Made by a program: the position numbers and the translations under genes. From Sphingobacteriia bacterium (lineage in GTDB: Bacteria > Bacteroidota > Bacteroidia > Bacteroidales > UBA7960), in NCBI GenBank assembly GCA_011390785.1, contig JAABRR010000024.1:454-64453 (forward strand): 64,000 nt of DNA, given 5' to 3'. Below, piece after piece: positions 46,354-56,222 of the stretch. The notes under the pieces were generated by a model. That model did not search any database and was not told the DNA's origin. It saw nothing but the letters and a program-made list of their open reading frames with translations. Each line of letters starts with the position of its first letter. Within the stretch, counting starts at the first letter, position 1.

Positions 46354-48765
46354 ATGTCAGACGAAAACAAAGATTTAGCAGCTCAAAACGAAGAAGCTGC
46401 AAAAAACCAGGCAGAAGAGGCCACTGAAACCACTCCCAAAGCTCAGGATCAACCAGTTGATCAATCAGAAGAGCAACAAACTGTTGAAAAATCAGAAGAG
46501 CAACAAATTGTAGATCAATCAGAAGAGCAACAATCTGTTGTGGAACCAAACAATGATGCTGCATCAGAAATCATTGAAGAAAAACTTGAAAAAGCAGTTG
46601 AAGTTAATGAGTTGCCAACCCCCGGAGATTTTGATTGGGATGCAGTGGGTAAAAAGACCGATAATTATTCCAACGATGAGCGCCAGCGTATGGAAGCACT
46701 GTACGACGAAACGTTAAAGTCTATCGGAGAAGGCGAAGTGATTGATGGAAGTGTTGTTTCTATGAACAACCGGGAAGTAGTTGTAAATATTGGTTTTAAA
46801 TCAGATGGTGTAATTCCGGCTGCTGAAGTTCGTTATAACCCCGATTTGAAAATTGGTGATCAGATTGAAGTTTATGTTGAAACACAAGAAGATACTAGTG
46901 GACAATTGATTCTATCTCATAAAAAAGCACGTACACTCCGCTCATGGGAAAGAATTAACAATTCGATGGAAAAGGATGAAATTATAAATGGTTTTGTAAA
47001 ATGCCGCACCAAAGGTGGGCTCATCGTTGATGTTTTTGGTATTGAAGCATTCCTTCCAGGTTCTCAAATTGATGTGAAACCCATCCGCGATTATGATATT
47101 TATGTTGGAAAAACGATGGAATTTAAAGTGGTTAAAATAAACCATGAATATAAAAACGTTGTAGTTTCCCACAAAGCACTTATAGAAGCCGAACTGGAAA
47201 TTCAAAAAGCTGAGATCATATCAAAACTTGAAAAAGGACAAATTCTCGAAGGTACAGTTAAGAATATTACTTCTTACGGTGTATTTGTTGACCTTGGTGG
47301 TGTTGATGGCCTTGTCCATATTACTGATCTGTCATGGGGTCGTATCAATCATCCAGAAGAAATTGTTGAACTGGATCAGAAAATTAACGTTGTTATTCTC
47401 GATTTTGATGATAACAAAAAACGTATTGCACTCGGCTTGAAACAACTTACTTCTCATCCATGGGATTCACTTGATGAAAACCTGAAAATTGGCGATAAAG
47501 TAAAAGGTAAAGTTGTTGTTATTGCCGACTATGGTGCATTTATAGAAATAGCACCTGGTGTTGAAGGCCTTATCCACGTATCTGAGATGTCATGGTCACA
47601 GCATTTACGAACAGCTCAGGATTTCCTTAAAGTTGGTGATGAAGTTGAAGGTATTATCCTTACTCTTGATCGCGAAGAGAGAAAAATGTCTTTGGGTATA
47701 AAACAGCTTATTCCTGATCCATGGTCGAATATTCATGAGAAATATCCTAGCAAAAGCAAGCATAATGCTACAGTTCGTAATTTTACCAATTTCGGTATTT
47801 TTGTTGAACTTGAGGAGGGTGTTGACGGACTTATCCACATCAGCGATCTGTCTTGGAGTAAAAAAATTAAACATCCTGCAGAATTCACCAAAATTGGTGA
47901 GAGTATAGAAGTAGTTGTACTGGATGTTGATAAAGAAAACCGTCGTTTAAGTTTAGGTCATAAGCAACTTGAAGAAAATCCATGGGATATATTCGAATCT
48001 GTATTTACACTTGATTCGGTTCACCAGGGTACCATTGTTGGATCTTCAGACAAAGGTGTTATTGTTGCTCTGCCTTATGGTGTTGAAGGTTTTGCTCCTA
48101 CCCGTCATATAGTGAAAGAAGATGGCACAACTGCCAAGATGGACGAAACACTCAATTTTAAAGTTATTGAGTTTAACAAGGAGAGCAAAAAAATTATAGT
48201 TTCACATTCTAAGGTTTATCAAGATCTTCAGCATGCTGACAAACAAGCTGCTGTTGCTGAAAAAAGATCTCAGGAAAATACAACCCAGAAGGCTGTTAAG
48301 AAAATGAAAGACACAATGGAGAAAACAACTCTCGGCGACATTGATGTTCTGGCCAATCTGAAAAGCAACCTTGAAAAGTCTGAAAAAACAGTGAAACCTG
48401 CTGCTAAAAAAGCAGTAAAAACTGAAGAGCCTGAGGCTGAAAAAGAAGCAAAAACTGAAGAGACTAAAACTGATAAAGAAGCTTTAAAAATTCCTGAAGC
48501 CGAAGAAAAACCAAAGGCTGAAGCGAAATTAAAAACTGATGAAAAAAACGAAGCTGAAGTCCCAACATCGAAAGCCGAAAGCAAAGAAGAGAAGGTAGAT
48601 ACTCCTTCAGAAGCCCCGGTAAAAGAAGATAAGAAAACTAAAGCTGAGGCACCTGTTGAAGGAGTTAAATCAGAATTAAAAGAAGAAGAAGAAGCCAAAT
48701 CAGAAGAAGCAGGATCTGAAGAAGAAAAAGCTAATGATGATAAATCAAAAGAAAAGAAAGAGTAA
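46354..48765 (+). CDS. rpsA: 30S ribosomal protein S1, extended form
   Basis: 803 residues against about 557 in E. coli. The N-terminus (1-85) is acidic and Gln-rich with three 9-residue SEEQQ repeats. Six S1 RNA-binding domains follow (about 120-620), for example TSYGVFVDLGGVDGLVHITD, ADYGAFIEIAPGVEGLIHVS and TNFGIFVELEEGVDGLIHIS. From about 620 the tail is a Lys/Glu/Ala-rich low-complexity stretch to the end. S1 helps mRNA bind the 30S subunit; this matters where Shine-Dalgarno signals are weak, as in most genes of this window. Extended tails are known in Bacteroidota S1. Ends at a strong terminator. Confidence 0.96.
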   Translation: MSDENKDLAAQNEEAAKNQAEEATETTPKAQDQPVDQSEEQQTVEKSEEQQIVDQSEEQQSVVEPNNDAASEIIEEKLEKAVEVNELPTPGDFDWDAVGKKTDNYSNDERQRMEALYDETLKSIGEGEVIDGSVVSMNNREVVVNIGFKSDGVIPAAEVRYNPDLKIGDQIEVYVETQEDTSGQLILSHKKARTLRSWERINNSMEKDEIINGFVKCRTKGGLIVDVFGIEAFLPGSQIDVKPIRDYDIYVGKTMEFKVVKINHEYKNVVVSHKALIEAELEIQKAEIISKLEKGQILEGTVKNITSYGVFVDLGGVDGLVHITDLSWGRINHPEEIVELDQKINVVILDFDDNKKRIALGLKQLTSHPWDSLDENLKIGDKVKGKVVVIADYGAFIEIAPGVEGLIHVSEMSWSQHLRTAQDFLKVGDEVEGIILTLDREERKMSLGIKQLIPDPWSNIHEKYPSKSKHNATVRNFTNFGIFVELEEGVDGLIHISDLSWSKKIKHPAEFTKIGESIEVVVLDVDKENRRLSLGHKQLEENPWDIFESVFTLDSVHQGTIVGSSDKGVIVALPYGVEGFAPTRHIVKEDGTTAKMDETLNFKVIEFNKESKKIIVSHSKVYQDLQHADKQAAVAEKRSQENTTQKAVKKMKDTMEKTTLGDIDVLANLKSNLEKSEKTVKPAAKKAVKTEEPEAEKEAKTEETKTDKEALKIPEAEEKPKAEAKLKTDEKNEAEVPTSKAESKEEKVDTPSEAPVKEDKKTKAEAPVEGVKSELKEEEEAKSEEAGSEEEKANDDKSKEKKE
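46465..46545 (+). repeat. Three 27-nt coding repeats in the S1 N-terminus
   Basis: TCAGAAGAGCAACAA recurs at 46465, 46492 and 46519, spaced exactly 27 bases, encoding SEEQQ followed by four variable residues. Near-identity at the DNA level suggests recent slippage duplication; copy number may vary between strains. Confidence 0.8.
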
Positions 48766-48780
48766 AGCGGAATGTTAATT

Positions 48781-48819
48781 AAAAGCGGAATGTTTTGAAA
48801 AATGTTCCGCTTTTTTTTT
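48781..48819 (+). terminator. Intrinsic terminator after rpsA
   Basis: AAAAGCGGAA pairs with TTCCGCTTTT; two G-U pairs extend the stem to about 14 bp. A run of T follows the stem. The sequence AAAGCGGAATGTT occurs twice here (48764 and 48782). Confidence 0.9.
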
Positions 48820-48830
48820 GCTCTGATTTT

Positions 48831-50063
48831 TTAATAACAAAAATCAGAGTGTTGTTTTTGAGCTTCTTCATGGCCTAAATCAGCAGCCTGTTTGAGGTCA
48901 TTACACGCATTAATTTTATCATTGAGATGGGTAAATAAGGTGGCTCTCAAAAAATACAAATCAGCTGTTGGACAGATTTGTATTGCCTTATTAAAGTCTT
49001 CTAATGCTTCATTATAATTACCATTATTGAAAAACATTAAACCTCTCTCCTTGTATGCCAATGTATTGTCCGGATTAGTAAGCAAAATAATCCGGTAATC
49101 AGCCAATGCCTGTGAATCCTGCCCCAGCTCATGATAAGCCTTCGCTCTGTAAATATATGCGTCTTCATTATTTCGATTAAGACCTATTACCCTTGTAAAA
49201 TCCCTTGTTGCTGCTTCGAACTCACCGGCATAAAAATATGATAACGCCCTCTGATTGTAGATCTCTTCATTTCTCTGCCTGAAAGTATTTATAAGGGTAG
49301 TATAATCTTCTACAGCAGAAAGGTATTCTCCCGCATAAAATAAAGCATTTGCCCGTAAATAATAAACGTGTTGATTGGAAACCCCACATTCAATTGCAAC
49401 ATCCAGATCCTGAGACGCAAGTGCAAATTCTTCATTATCAGATAATAATATTGCTCTTTCCAGTCTTAACTCTGTATGCAACGAATCTAACCCAATTGCT
49501 TTGGAGAAATCTTCCAGAGCAAGTTCTTTCTCTTCCTGCTGAAGATAAAGTTTTCCTCGGTTAAGATACACATTGGCATTTTCGTGTCCCAACTCAAGAA
49601 CTTTGCTCAAGTCATTTATGGCTTCTTCTACCTTGCTTTCTCTAATAAATATTTCCGATCTTTTCATGTAGGCATCAAGAAAGTCAGGCTCCAGATAAAT
49701 AGTCTGATTGTAGTCTTTTAAGGCAAGGTTTTGATGCCCAGAAGCCGTATAGGACAAAGCTCTGTTAAAATAAGCATGAGTAAACTCATCATTATGCTCT
49801 ATGGCACTTGAAAAATCAGAAATTGCTTTATTATGCTGATCCAGAAGCTGAAATGATCGCCCTCTTTCATAATACGCTTCATAAAAAAAAGGAACCAGCT
49901 CAATGGCTGCAGAAAATTCTTCTATGGCCATCTCATAATTCTCAGATGCCATTAATTGCAACCCTCTGTTGTAAGATTCATTTGCTGTTTGCCCTTTTAC
50001 AAGTGAAGAAAAGAATACCAGGATGGAAAGAAATATATAACGATTATTCCAAAAATTAAACAT
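48831..50063 (-). CDS. Exported tetratricopeptide repeat protein
   Basis: 410 residues. Signal peptide MFNFWNNRYIFLSILVFFSS cleaved near VKGQT. The rest is a row of about eleven TPR units (for example NYEMAIEEFSAAIELVPFFY, HNKAISDFSSAIEHNDEFTH, NYNEALEDFNKAIQICPTAD), each of about 34 residues. TPR superhelices bind other proteins; the partner is unknown. The gene is convergent to rpsA and separated by its terminator. Probably periplasmic; function not assigned. Confidence 0.87.
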   Translation of the reverse strand: MFNFWNNRYIFLSILVFFSSLVKGQTANESYNRGLQLMASENYEMAIEEFSAAIELVPFFYEAYYERGRSFQLLDQHNKAISDFSSAIEHNDEFTHAYFNRALSYTASGHQNLALKDYNQTIYLEPDFLDAYMKRSEIFIRESKVEEAINDLSKVLELGHENANVYLNRGKLYLQQEEKELALEDFSKAIGLDSLHTELRLERAILLSDNEEFALASQDLDVAIECGVSNQHVYYLRANALFYAGEYLSAVEDYTTLINTFRQRNEEIYNQRALSYFYAGEFEAATRDFTRVIGLNRNNEDAYIYRAKAYHELGQDSQALADYRIILLTNPDNTLAYKERGLMFFNNGNYNEALEDFNKAIQICPTADLYFLRATLFTHLNDKINACNDLKQAADLGHEEAQKQHSDFCY

Positions 50064-50325
50064 GGAAAAGAATTGTATCGGATGAAAAAAACTTAAATAA
50101 AATATGAGGCAAAATTAGGGAGATTTCTGTAATAAAAACCTTAATAACAAAGAATTATTGTATTGAATATAATACAGGTAAATACTATGGTATTAAATAA
50201 ATAAATAAAACCTCCGATTTGCGAAAAATTACAATAATTATATCATAACCCCAACTATATAATAAATATTAACACTATGATACTATTTAATGAATAATAT
50301 AATAAAGCCGTAATTAGTTATGAAT

Positions 50326-51237
50326 TTATAAAACATTTTTACCCCTTGGATGAAAAGAAATCAGATTTTCTCTTAAATACTCTCTGTCAAGATGTGTATA
50401 TATTTCTGTTGTAGTAATAGATTCATGGCCGAGCATATCTTGAACGGCGCGCAAATCAGCACCACCTTCCACCAGGTGGGTTGCGAAACTATGTCGGAGG
50501 GTATGCGGACTGATGCTTTTCCTGATACCGGCCTTCTCTGCCAACTCTTTAATTACCAGAAAAATCATAACCCTTGTAAGTTTCCTACCGTTTCTGTTAA
50601 GAAAAACATGGTCTTCAAAACCTTTTTTTATAGTAATATATTTCCGATGGTTCTGAATATAAACCTTCATCACCCTTGCAGAACTTCTTCCCAGAGGAAC
50701 CAGTCTTTGTTTATTTCCTTTACCTGTAATGCTTAAAAATTCTTCATCAAAATACACTGAAGAAATCTTTAATTCTACTACTTCAGAAACTCTTAAGCCA
50801 CTTCCATAAAGTACTTCAACTATGGCGCGGTTTCTCTGGCCCTGAGGTTTACTAAGATCAATACTGGCAAGCATAGCATCAATTTCTTCAACAGAGAGAA
50901 CTTCAGGAAGCTTTCTTCCCAGACGAGGAGTAGCAAGCAGGGCAGCCGGACTTTTCGGCAAAACATCTTCCATCAATAAGTATTTGTAAAAAGCTTTAAT
51001 ACCTGAAATCATGCGGGCTTGCGAACGAGGTGATAATCCAAGGTTTGCAGCCCAATGAACAAATTCGACCAGCGTAGTGTAAGAAACATCTGCCGGAGAA
51101 ACCATAAGTTTCTTATATTCCAAATACTGTTGTAGCCGCTCAAGGTCGTGAAGGTAGGCATCAATGCTGTTTTCAGACAATGATTTCTCCAGCTGAAGAT
51201 ATGCTTTAAAGTTTCTGTGATATTCTTGCCAGTTCAT
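50326..51237 (-). CDS. xerD: Site-specific tyrosine recombinase XerD
   Basis: 303 residues, the normal size of XerC/D. An N-terminal SAM-like core-binding domain (about 1-90) and a catalytic domain with Arg in VLYGSGLRVSEVVELK, Lys in ITGKGNKQRLVPLG, HxxR in SPHTLRHSFATHL, and the HxxS..Y end LGHESITTTEIYTHLDREYL. It works with XerC at the dif site to resolve chromosome dimers. The FATHLVEGGADLRAVQDML pattern fits XerD better than an integron or phage integrase. No attachment site or mobile genes are near, supporting a housekeeping role. Lies alone on the minus strand. Confidence 0.92.
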   Translation of the reverse strand: MNWQEYHRNFKAYLQLEKSLSENSIDAYLHDLERLQQYLEYKKLMVSPADVSYTTLVEFVHWAANLGLSPRSQARMISGIKAFYKYLLMEDVLPKSPAALLATPRLGRKLPEVLSVEEIDAMLASIDLSKPQGQRNRAIVEVLYGSGLRVSEVVELKISSVYFDEEFLSITGKGNKQRLVPLGRSSARVMKVYIQNHRKYITIKKGFEDHVFLNRNGRKLTRVMIFLVIKELAEKAGIRKSISPHTLRHSFATHLVEGGADLRAVQDMLGHESITTTEIYTHLDREYLRENLISFHPRGKNVL

Positions 51238-51364
51238 AAAATGAGAATAAGTATAAAGATAAGGCCATTTTTATTATGGAAACGCTGATCAACCAGTTTA
51301 ATAATTGTAATTTTGCGCTTCTTTATAAAAAATTATCAACGTACTTTCATTAAACAACAGAAAA

Positions 51365-51946
51365 TTGGACATCAATAGTTTATTCAGAATTCAGGGACTT
51401 TTATTTACAAACCAACATAAAGCATGGCTCGAGATAAAGGAAATGAACTACACCTGGAAACAGGTAATATTTTATTATTTGTTCCCTTTGCTTTTTTTAA
51501 GCAGTATTTCTAATGTATTCTTTATGGGAGAACAGCTTTCAATGCTGGGATTTACCCCCAACCAGATGTTTATAGTAACTTTTTTGGGTTCCCTTGTTGC
51601 CATTATTGCAACTGCCTGGATGGTTGCCGCAATGGCACCCCGATTTGAAGCGAGCGATTCCTACGACCACCATATAGCTTTACTCGCTTTTGCCTATAGC
51701 CCTGTTTATATTGCGTCTGTCCTGTCATCTTTTCATGAAGTGTTGCAGATTTTGAATTTGGCGGCGGTAATAATTACATTACTGCTTTACTTCAAGGGAA
51801 CAGGGATTATTACCAAAGTACCTGCTCATAAACAAATGGGATTTACGATTGTAAGCCTGATAATTCTTTTTGGAATGCGGCTTATCATTACCATTATTTT
51901 TGTCCTAATGCTGGGAGGTATCCCCAATCTCGAAAACACCTATTGA
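51365..51946 (+). CDS. Yip1-domain membrane protein
   Basis: 193 residues from a TTG at 51365; the next ATG, at 51443, would cut off the conserved pre-helix segment (GLLFTNQHKAWLEIKEM). Five membrane helices (about 34-52, 69-90, 103-120, 124-140 and 158-180). The family pattern W-x-I, then KQVIFYYLFPLLFLS and LLAFAYSPVYIASVL, is typical of Yip1/DUF1282 proteins. Function in bacteria unknown. The end overlaps the convergent DUF3109 gene by 7 bases. Start codon choice is uncertain. Confidence 0.75.
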   Translation: MDINSLFRIQGLLFTNQHKAWLEIKEMNYTWKQVIFYYLFPLLFLSSISNVFFMGEQLSMLGFTPNQMFIVTFLGSLVAIIATAWMVAAMAPRFEASDSYDHHIALLAFAYSPVYIASVLSSFHEVLQILNLAAVIITLLLYFKGTGIITKVPAHKQMGFTIVSLIILFGMRLIITIIFVLMLGGIPNLENTY

Positions 51947-52515
51947 TCGCCGAGTGTTAACTTAATATATGCATCAAGCTGCTCGTACCAATCCTTCCCA
52001 AATTTACGAATAAGAGGTTCTTTCAGGAACTGATAGATCTTAACATTTAATTTTTTTCCGTTTGTACGGGCACAATCGCAAATTGGCCAGCGATGATAAT
52101 TTATTGCATCATAATTTGAGTACCGGGTAATTCGGATAGGATACAAATGGCAGGAAACGGGTTTTTGAAACTCAAATTGTTTTTCTTCCCAGGCTTTTTC
52201 AATAGCACATTTAGCAATGTTGCTTTCATCAAAAAACACATAGGCACACTCTTGCTTATTAACCAGGGGCGTGGTAAATTCTCCGTCAATATCTATAACC
52301 CAACCACCAGATTTTTCAATGGCTTCAATTCCTTCTGCACGTAAATAGGGTTTCAGTTTAGGATATATATGATCAAGCATCTGGGTTTCTTCCTTTTCGA
52401 GAGGTGCCCCTGCATCGCCATGCACACAACAACCGCCATGGCAAACCGGAAGATCACAAACAAATGATTCTGTATAAATTTCGTCAGAAATCAGGGTATC
52501 TTCAATTATTATCAT
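51940..52515 (-). CDS. DUF3109 family cysteine-rich protein
   Basis: 191 residues. Cysteines cluster in CDLPVCHGGCCVHG (C20, C25, C29, C30) and further on in CAYV, KCAIE, CHLYPIRI and CDCA. This layout resembles YkgJ-type Fe-S/zinc proteins, but the DUF3109 family has no proven function. No signal peptide, so cytosolic. The gene overlaps the convergent Yip1 gene by 7 bases and is divergent from nhaC. Confidence 0.87.
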   Translation of the reverse strand: MIIIEDTLISDEIYTESFVCDLPVCHGGCCVHGDAGAPLEKEETQMLDHIYPKLKPYLRAEGIEAIEKSGGWVIDIDGEFTTPLVNKQECAYVFFDESNIAKCAIEKAWEEKQFEFQKPVSCHLYPIRITRYSNYDAINYHRWPICDCARTNGKKLNVKIYQFLKEPLIRKFGKDWYEQLDAYIKLTLGDQ

Positions 52516-52676
52516 ACCAACAAAAGTACATATAAATATATTTTGTGAACTTATAAAAAAGATTTGAATAAAAGATTTCTTCCTGAAACATATTTTTTTG
52601 CGTAATAGGAAAAAATGCCTTTACTTTACCGCCTTCAAAAAGCTATTAATATAAATCATTTCATAATTACCCCCAG

Positions 52677-54122
52677 ATGAAAGAAAAGACCCGCCGCCCC
52701 ACACTATTTCTGGCTCTTATTCCTGTAATTTTTCTTACAATATTGATTTCCATCAATGTTTTTATTTTTGGCGACGACTCACTTTCGGGTTCCAACCAGA
52801 TCGTTTTGATCTTAAGTGCATCAGTGGCAGCCATTATTGCATTGAGTCTGGGTTTTAGCTGGTCTTTTTTGCTGAAAGGTATTGTGAAAGGTATTGGCTC
52901 TGCTATGACTGCCATTCTTATACTATTATTAATTGGTTCACTGGCTGGCACATGGCTAATAGGAGGCATAGTCCCGGCAATGATTTACTATGGATTGCAG
53001 ATCCTTAATCCTACTATTTTTTTATTCGCTGCCTGTGTAGTTAGTGCAGTAGTCTCCCTGGCAACAGGTAGTTCATGGTCAACGGTGGCAACTCTCGGTG
53101 TTGCCTTGCTGGGTATTGGCCGTGCCCTCGGAATTCCAGATGGTGTAATTGGTGGAGCTATAATTTCAGGGGCTTATTTTGGAGATAAGATGTCGCCTCT
53201 GAGTGATACTACCAACCTTGCTCCTGCAATGGCTGGTACCGATCTTTTTACCCATATCCGCTATATGGCCTATACAACAGTACCGTCGATTACCATAACA
53301 CTCATTATATTTTTGGTAATTGGTTTTCGCAGTTACAGTGGAAACGTTTATAATGATATTACACCGGTTTTAAATGCCATTGACAATACCTTCACCATCA
53401 ACCCATTTCTGTTTCTGGTACCAGCCCTTGTAATATTTCTTATTGTAAGAAAGGTTCCTGCTTTACCTGCCCTTTTTATCGGCACACTGGCAGGGGCTGC
53501 AAGTGCATTAATTTTTCAACCCCAGATAATTGAACAGATAAGTGGCGTTGACAAACCTTTTCATACAGCTGCCTATATCGCCATTATGAAATCGATGTAC
53601 ACAAGCGTGAGCGTAACCACATCTAACGAAATGGTAAACAACCTGCTGGAAACAGGCGGGATGCGTGGCATGTTGAACACGGTTTGGTTAATCATGTGTG
53701 CCATGATTTTTGGTGGCATAATGGAATCGAGCGGCATGTTGCACCGAATTACTGAATCCGTTATAAAACTGGCACATAATACCGGCTCATTGATAGCTTC
53801 CACCGCAGGCACCTGCATCTTCTTCAACATAACTGCGAGCGATCAATATCTTAGCATTGTAGTACCCGGTAGAATGTTTGCAGATACATATCGTGAAAGA
53901 GGTTTGAAGCCCGAAAATCTAAGTAGAACTCTGGAAGATAGTGGTACGGTTACATCAGTGTTGGTTCCCTGGAATACTTGCGGAGCAACCCAGGCATCAG
54001 TATTAGGGGTATCCACATTAACATTTCTACCCTATTGCTTCTTCAATATTATCAGTCCGTTTATGACTATTATTTTTGCCTATTTCAATATTAGGATTGC
54101 CCGCATAAAAAAAGAGAAATAG
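52677..54122 (+). CDS. nhaC: Na+/H+ antiporter NhaC family
   Basis: 481 residues with about 11-12 membrane helices. Family marks: SATGSSWSTVATLGVAL-like block (here LATGSSWSTVATLG), IISGAYFGDKMSPLSDTTNL, and near the end VLVPWNTCGATQASVLGV. It exchanges sodium for protons across the inner membrane; some relatives use malate/lactate. Together with the sodium symporters in the window it fits a sodium-based, probably marine or salt-tolerant lifestyle (inference). The glycosyltransferase gene starts 80 bases downstream. Confidence 0.92.
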   Translation: MKEKTRRPTLFLALIPVIFLTILISINVFIFGDDSLSGSNQIVLILSASVAAIIALSLGFSWSFLLKGIVKGIGSAMTAILILLLIGSLAGTWLIGGIVPAMIYYGLQILNPTIFLFAACVVSAVVSLATGSSWSTVATLGVALLGIGRALGIPDGVIGGAIISGAYFGDKMSPLSDTTNLAPAMAGTDLFTHIRYMAYTTVPSITITLIIFLVIGFRSYSGNVYNDITPVLNAIDNTFTINPFLFLVPALVIFLIVRKVPALPALFIGTLAGAASALIFQPQIIEQISGVDKPFHTAAYIAIMKSMYTSVSVTTSNEMVNNLLETGGMRGMLNTVWLIMCAMIFGGIMESSGMLHRITESVIKLAHNTGSLIASTAGTCIFFNITASDQYLSIVVPGRMFADTYRERGLKPENLSRTLEDSGTVTSVLVPWNTCGATQASVLGVSTLTFLPYCFFNIISPFMTIIFAYFNIRIARIKKEK

Positions 54123-54202
54123 CACTACAAATTTGTATCCTTCAAGGATTTATTTTCGTAAACTATAAAGGTTTTATAACCCTTTTGTCGAAATATATTG
54201 AA

Positions 54203-55330
54203 ATGGTAAAAAGAGCATGTGTTTCCGTAACCAATGATTTAGCTACAGATCAGAGAGTTATAAAAGTTTGTGATTTTCTTACCCGTTTAGGTTTTGATGT
54301 TACCCTGATAGGTGTTCGACGGAAAAAACACATCTCCGTTAATCATATAAAAGTAAGAACATTCCGTTTTCACATCTGGTTTCAAAAAGGGTTTCTTTTC
54401 TATGCCGAATATAATATAAGGCTTTTCTTTTATCTTCTTTTTAAGAAAACCCAATTGCTAATTTCGAATGATCTTGACACTTTATTGCCCAATTACCTGG
54501 TTTCTTTGCTTCGACAAAAAGCTTTGGTTTACGATGCTCATGAATATTTTCTTGGATCTACTGAAATTGCTGAACGCCCAATTGTTAGAAATTTTTGGAA
54601 GATTATAGAAAAAGGTATTTTCCCAAGGTTGCAAAATATTATTACTGTAAATCACTCGATTGCCGATTTATATGAAAAGGCCTATGGAATAAGGCCCAAT
54701 GTAGTACGAAATTTACCTAATCGGTTTATTGCCGATAAGAAAATTACACGGAGCGAGCTTGGACTACCGGAAGAAAAAAAAATAGTTCTTATGCAAGGAG
54801 GGGGTATCAATGTAGACCGCGGAGCAGAAGAGCTCATCAACGCTATGAAACCCAAATATGGGCTTGATGATGTTGAATTATATTTTATTGGAGGTGGCGA
54901 TGTTTGGGAAAAGATAAAACAGCTTACCAAAGACCTTCATTTGGAAAGAAAGGTTCATTTTCTGCCAAAAATGCCCTATCAAAAAATGATGAATTACACA
55001 TATTTGTGCGACCTTGGCGTGTCTCTTGACAAACCAGTAAGCCTGAATTATAAGTATAGTCTTCCCAATAAACTATTCGACTATCTTGCAGCCGGAATTC
55101 CGGTATTGGCTTCGCCAATGGTAGAAATTAAAAAGATTATTGAAAGCTACGATGTGGGTATGTGCATTGATGAACATGAACCCGGCCATATAGCGCAAAA
55201 AATAAAAGCAATGCTCAATGATCCAGAAAAAATTAAGAAATGGAGAATTAATGCACTGAAAACTTCTAAAGAATTATGCTGGGAAAATGAAGAAAAGGTT
55301 TTAATAAAAATTTACGAAAAACATAGATAA
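54203..55330 (+). CDS. Family 4-like glycosyltransferase (GT-B fold)
   Basis: 375 residues from the ATG at 54203; the frame to 54185 begins with TTG. N-terminal Rossmann part with SVTNDLATDQRVIKVCDFLT, an acceptor half, then the nucleotide-sugar half starting at about 185 with KKIVLMQGGGINVDRGAEEL, YFIGGGDVWE and NKLFDYLAAGIPVLAS. The EX7E motif is only partly kept. It transfers a sugar from a nucleotide donor, probably for a surface glycan. No other glycan genes are near, so the product cannot be named. Confidence 0.87.
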   Translation: MVKRACVSVTNDLATDQRVIKVCDFLTRLGFDVTLIGVRRKKHISVNHIKVRTFRFHIWFQKGFLFYAEYNIRLFFYLLFKKTQLLISNDLDTLLPNYLVSLLRQKALVYDAHEYFLGSTEIAERPIVRNFWKIIEKGIFPRLQNIITVNHSIADLYEKAYGIRPNVVRNLPNRFIADKKITRSELGLPEEKKIVLMQGGGINVDRGAEELINAMKPKYGLDDVELYFIGGGDVWEKIKQLTKDLHLERKVHFLPKMPYQKMMNYTYLCDLGVSLDKPVSLNYKYSLPNKLFDYLAAGIPVLASPMVEIKKIIESYDVGMCIDEHEPGHIAQKIKAMLNDPEKIKKWRINALKTSKELCWENEEKVLIKIYEKHR

Positions 55331-55387
55331 GCGCAACCCCCGAAAACTAAATAGGAAAATTAGATCAATCTTAAAAATTGGCAATTA

Positions 55388-56104
55388 CTACTTTTCTTCA
55401 ACCTTATCTTCTTTATTTTGGTAGTAGTCAGGATTCAGATCGACCACCCTGCCACTATCGCAACGAAATATTCTACCCTGAAATTTCTGAAAGAGTGTAT
55501 AATCATGAGTTGCCATAAGAATCGCCCTTCCTGTTTTACTGATATCCCGCATTAATTCCATAATACCAACACTGGTTTCCGGATCAAGATTTCCTGTTGG
55601 CTCATCAGCTAATATTATATCGGGATCGTTTATCAAAGCCCTTGCAATTACCACCCTTTGCTGCTCACCACCCGAAAGTTGATGTGGCATTTTAAACCCT
55701 TTGGTATGTAAACCCACTTTCTCCATTACGTTTTCCAAACGCTCTTCCATGGCAATTTTATCACGCCAACCAGTAGCATGCATAACAAAAAGAAGATTTT
55801 CGCGAACACTACGATCATTTAAAAGCTGAAAATCCTGAAAGACAATCCCGATTTTTCTCCTTAAAAAAGGTATTTGCTTGTCTTTGAGTTCATGAAGATT
55901 AAACCCTGCTACTTTTGCTTTTCCTTCCACCAAAGGTAAATCGGCATACAATACTTTCATCAGTGAACTTTTCCCACTGCCGGTTCTGCCGATAAGGTAA
56001 CAAAATTCACCTCGTTCAACCTGAAGTGTTACTTCTGAAAGAACAAGTTGATTTTTTTGAAAAACAGATACATTATCCAGATCAATGATTGTGTCCAATG
56101 CCAT
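55388..56104 (-). CDS. ftsE: Cell-division ABC ATPase FtsE
   Basis: 238 residues. Walker [11 protein letters not shown] loop in [20 protein letters not shown], signature LSGGEQQR, Walker [15 protein letters not shown], and H loop MATHDYTL. The combination QDFQLL and [11 protein letters not shown] is typical of FtsE. With FtsX it forms a complex controlling cell-wall hydrolases at the septum. No ftsX gene is adjacent; in Bacteroidota it is often elsewhere. Confidence in ATPase is very high, in FtsE high. Confidence 0.9.
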   Translation of the reverse strand: MALDTIIDLDNVSVFQKNQLVLSEVTLQVERGEFCYLIGRTGSGKSSLMKVLYADLPLVEGKAKVAGFNLHELKDKQIPFLRRKIGIVFQDFQLLNDRSVRENLLFVMHATGWRDKIAMEERLENVMEKVGLHTKGFKMPHQLSGGEQQRVVIARALINDPDIILADEPTGNLDPETSVGIMELMRDISKTGRAILMATHDYTLFQKFQGRIFRCDSGRVVDLNPDYYQNKEDKVEEK

Positions 56105-56222
56105 AATTAAAATTTTTACAGGGGGTAAAATTACGAAAATTGCCCAACTTGAAACACCACTTTATGGATATTCCCAAAATGAAGAAATTGAAGAACCAAG
56201 CAATAATTCAAGAGAGTAACAC

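Noticed and set aside
48270-48698. 142-codon minus-strand frame within rpsA
   Set aside because: Ser/Ala/Phe-rich mirror of the Lys/Glu-rich coding tail of S1; an antisense artefact of the repetitive codons.
50326-51237. Phage or integrative-element integrase
   Set aside because: Sequence pattern is that of housekeeping XerD; no tRNA, attachment site or phage genes around it.
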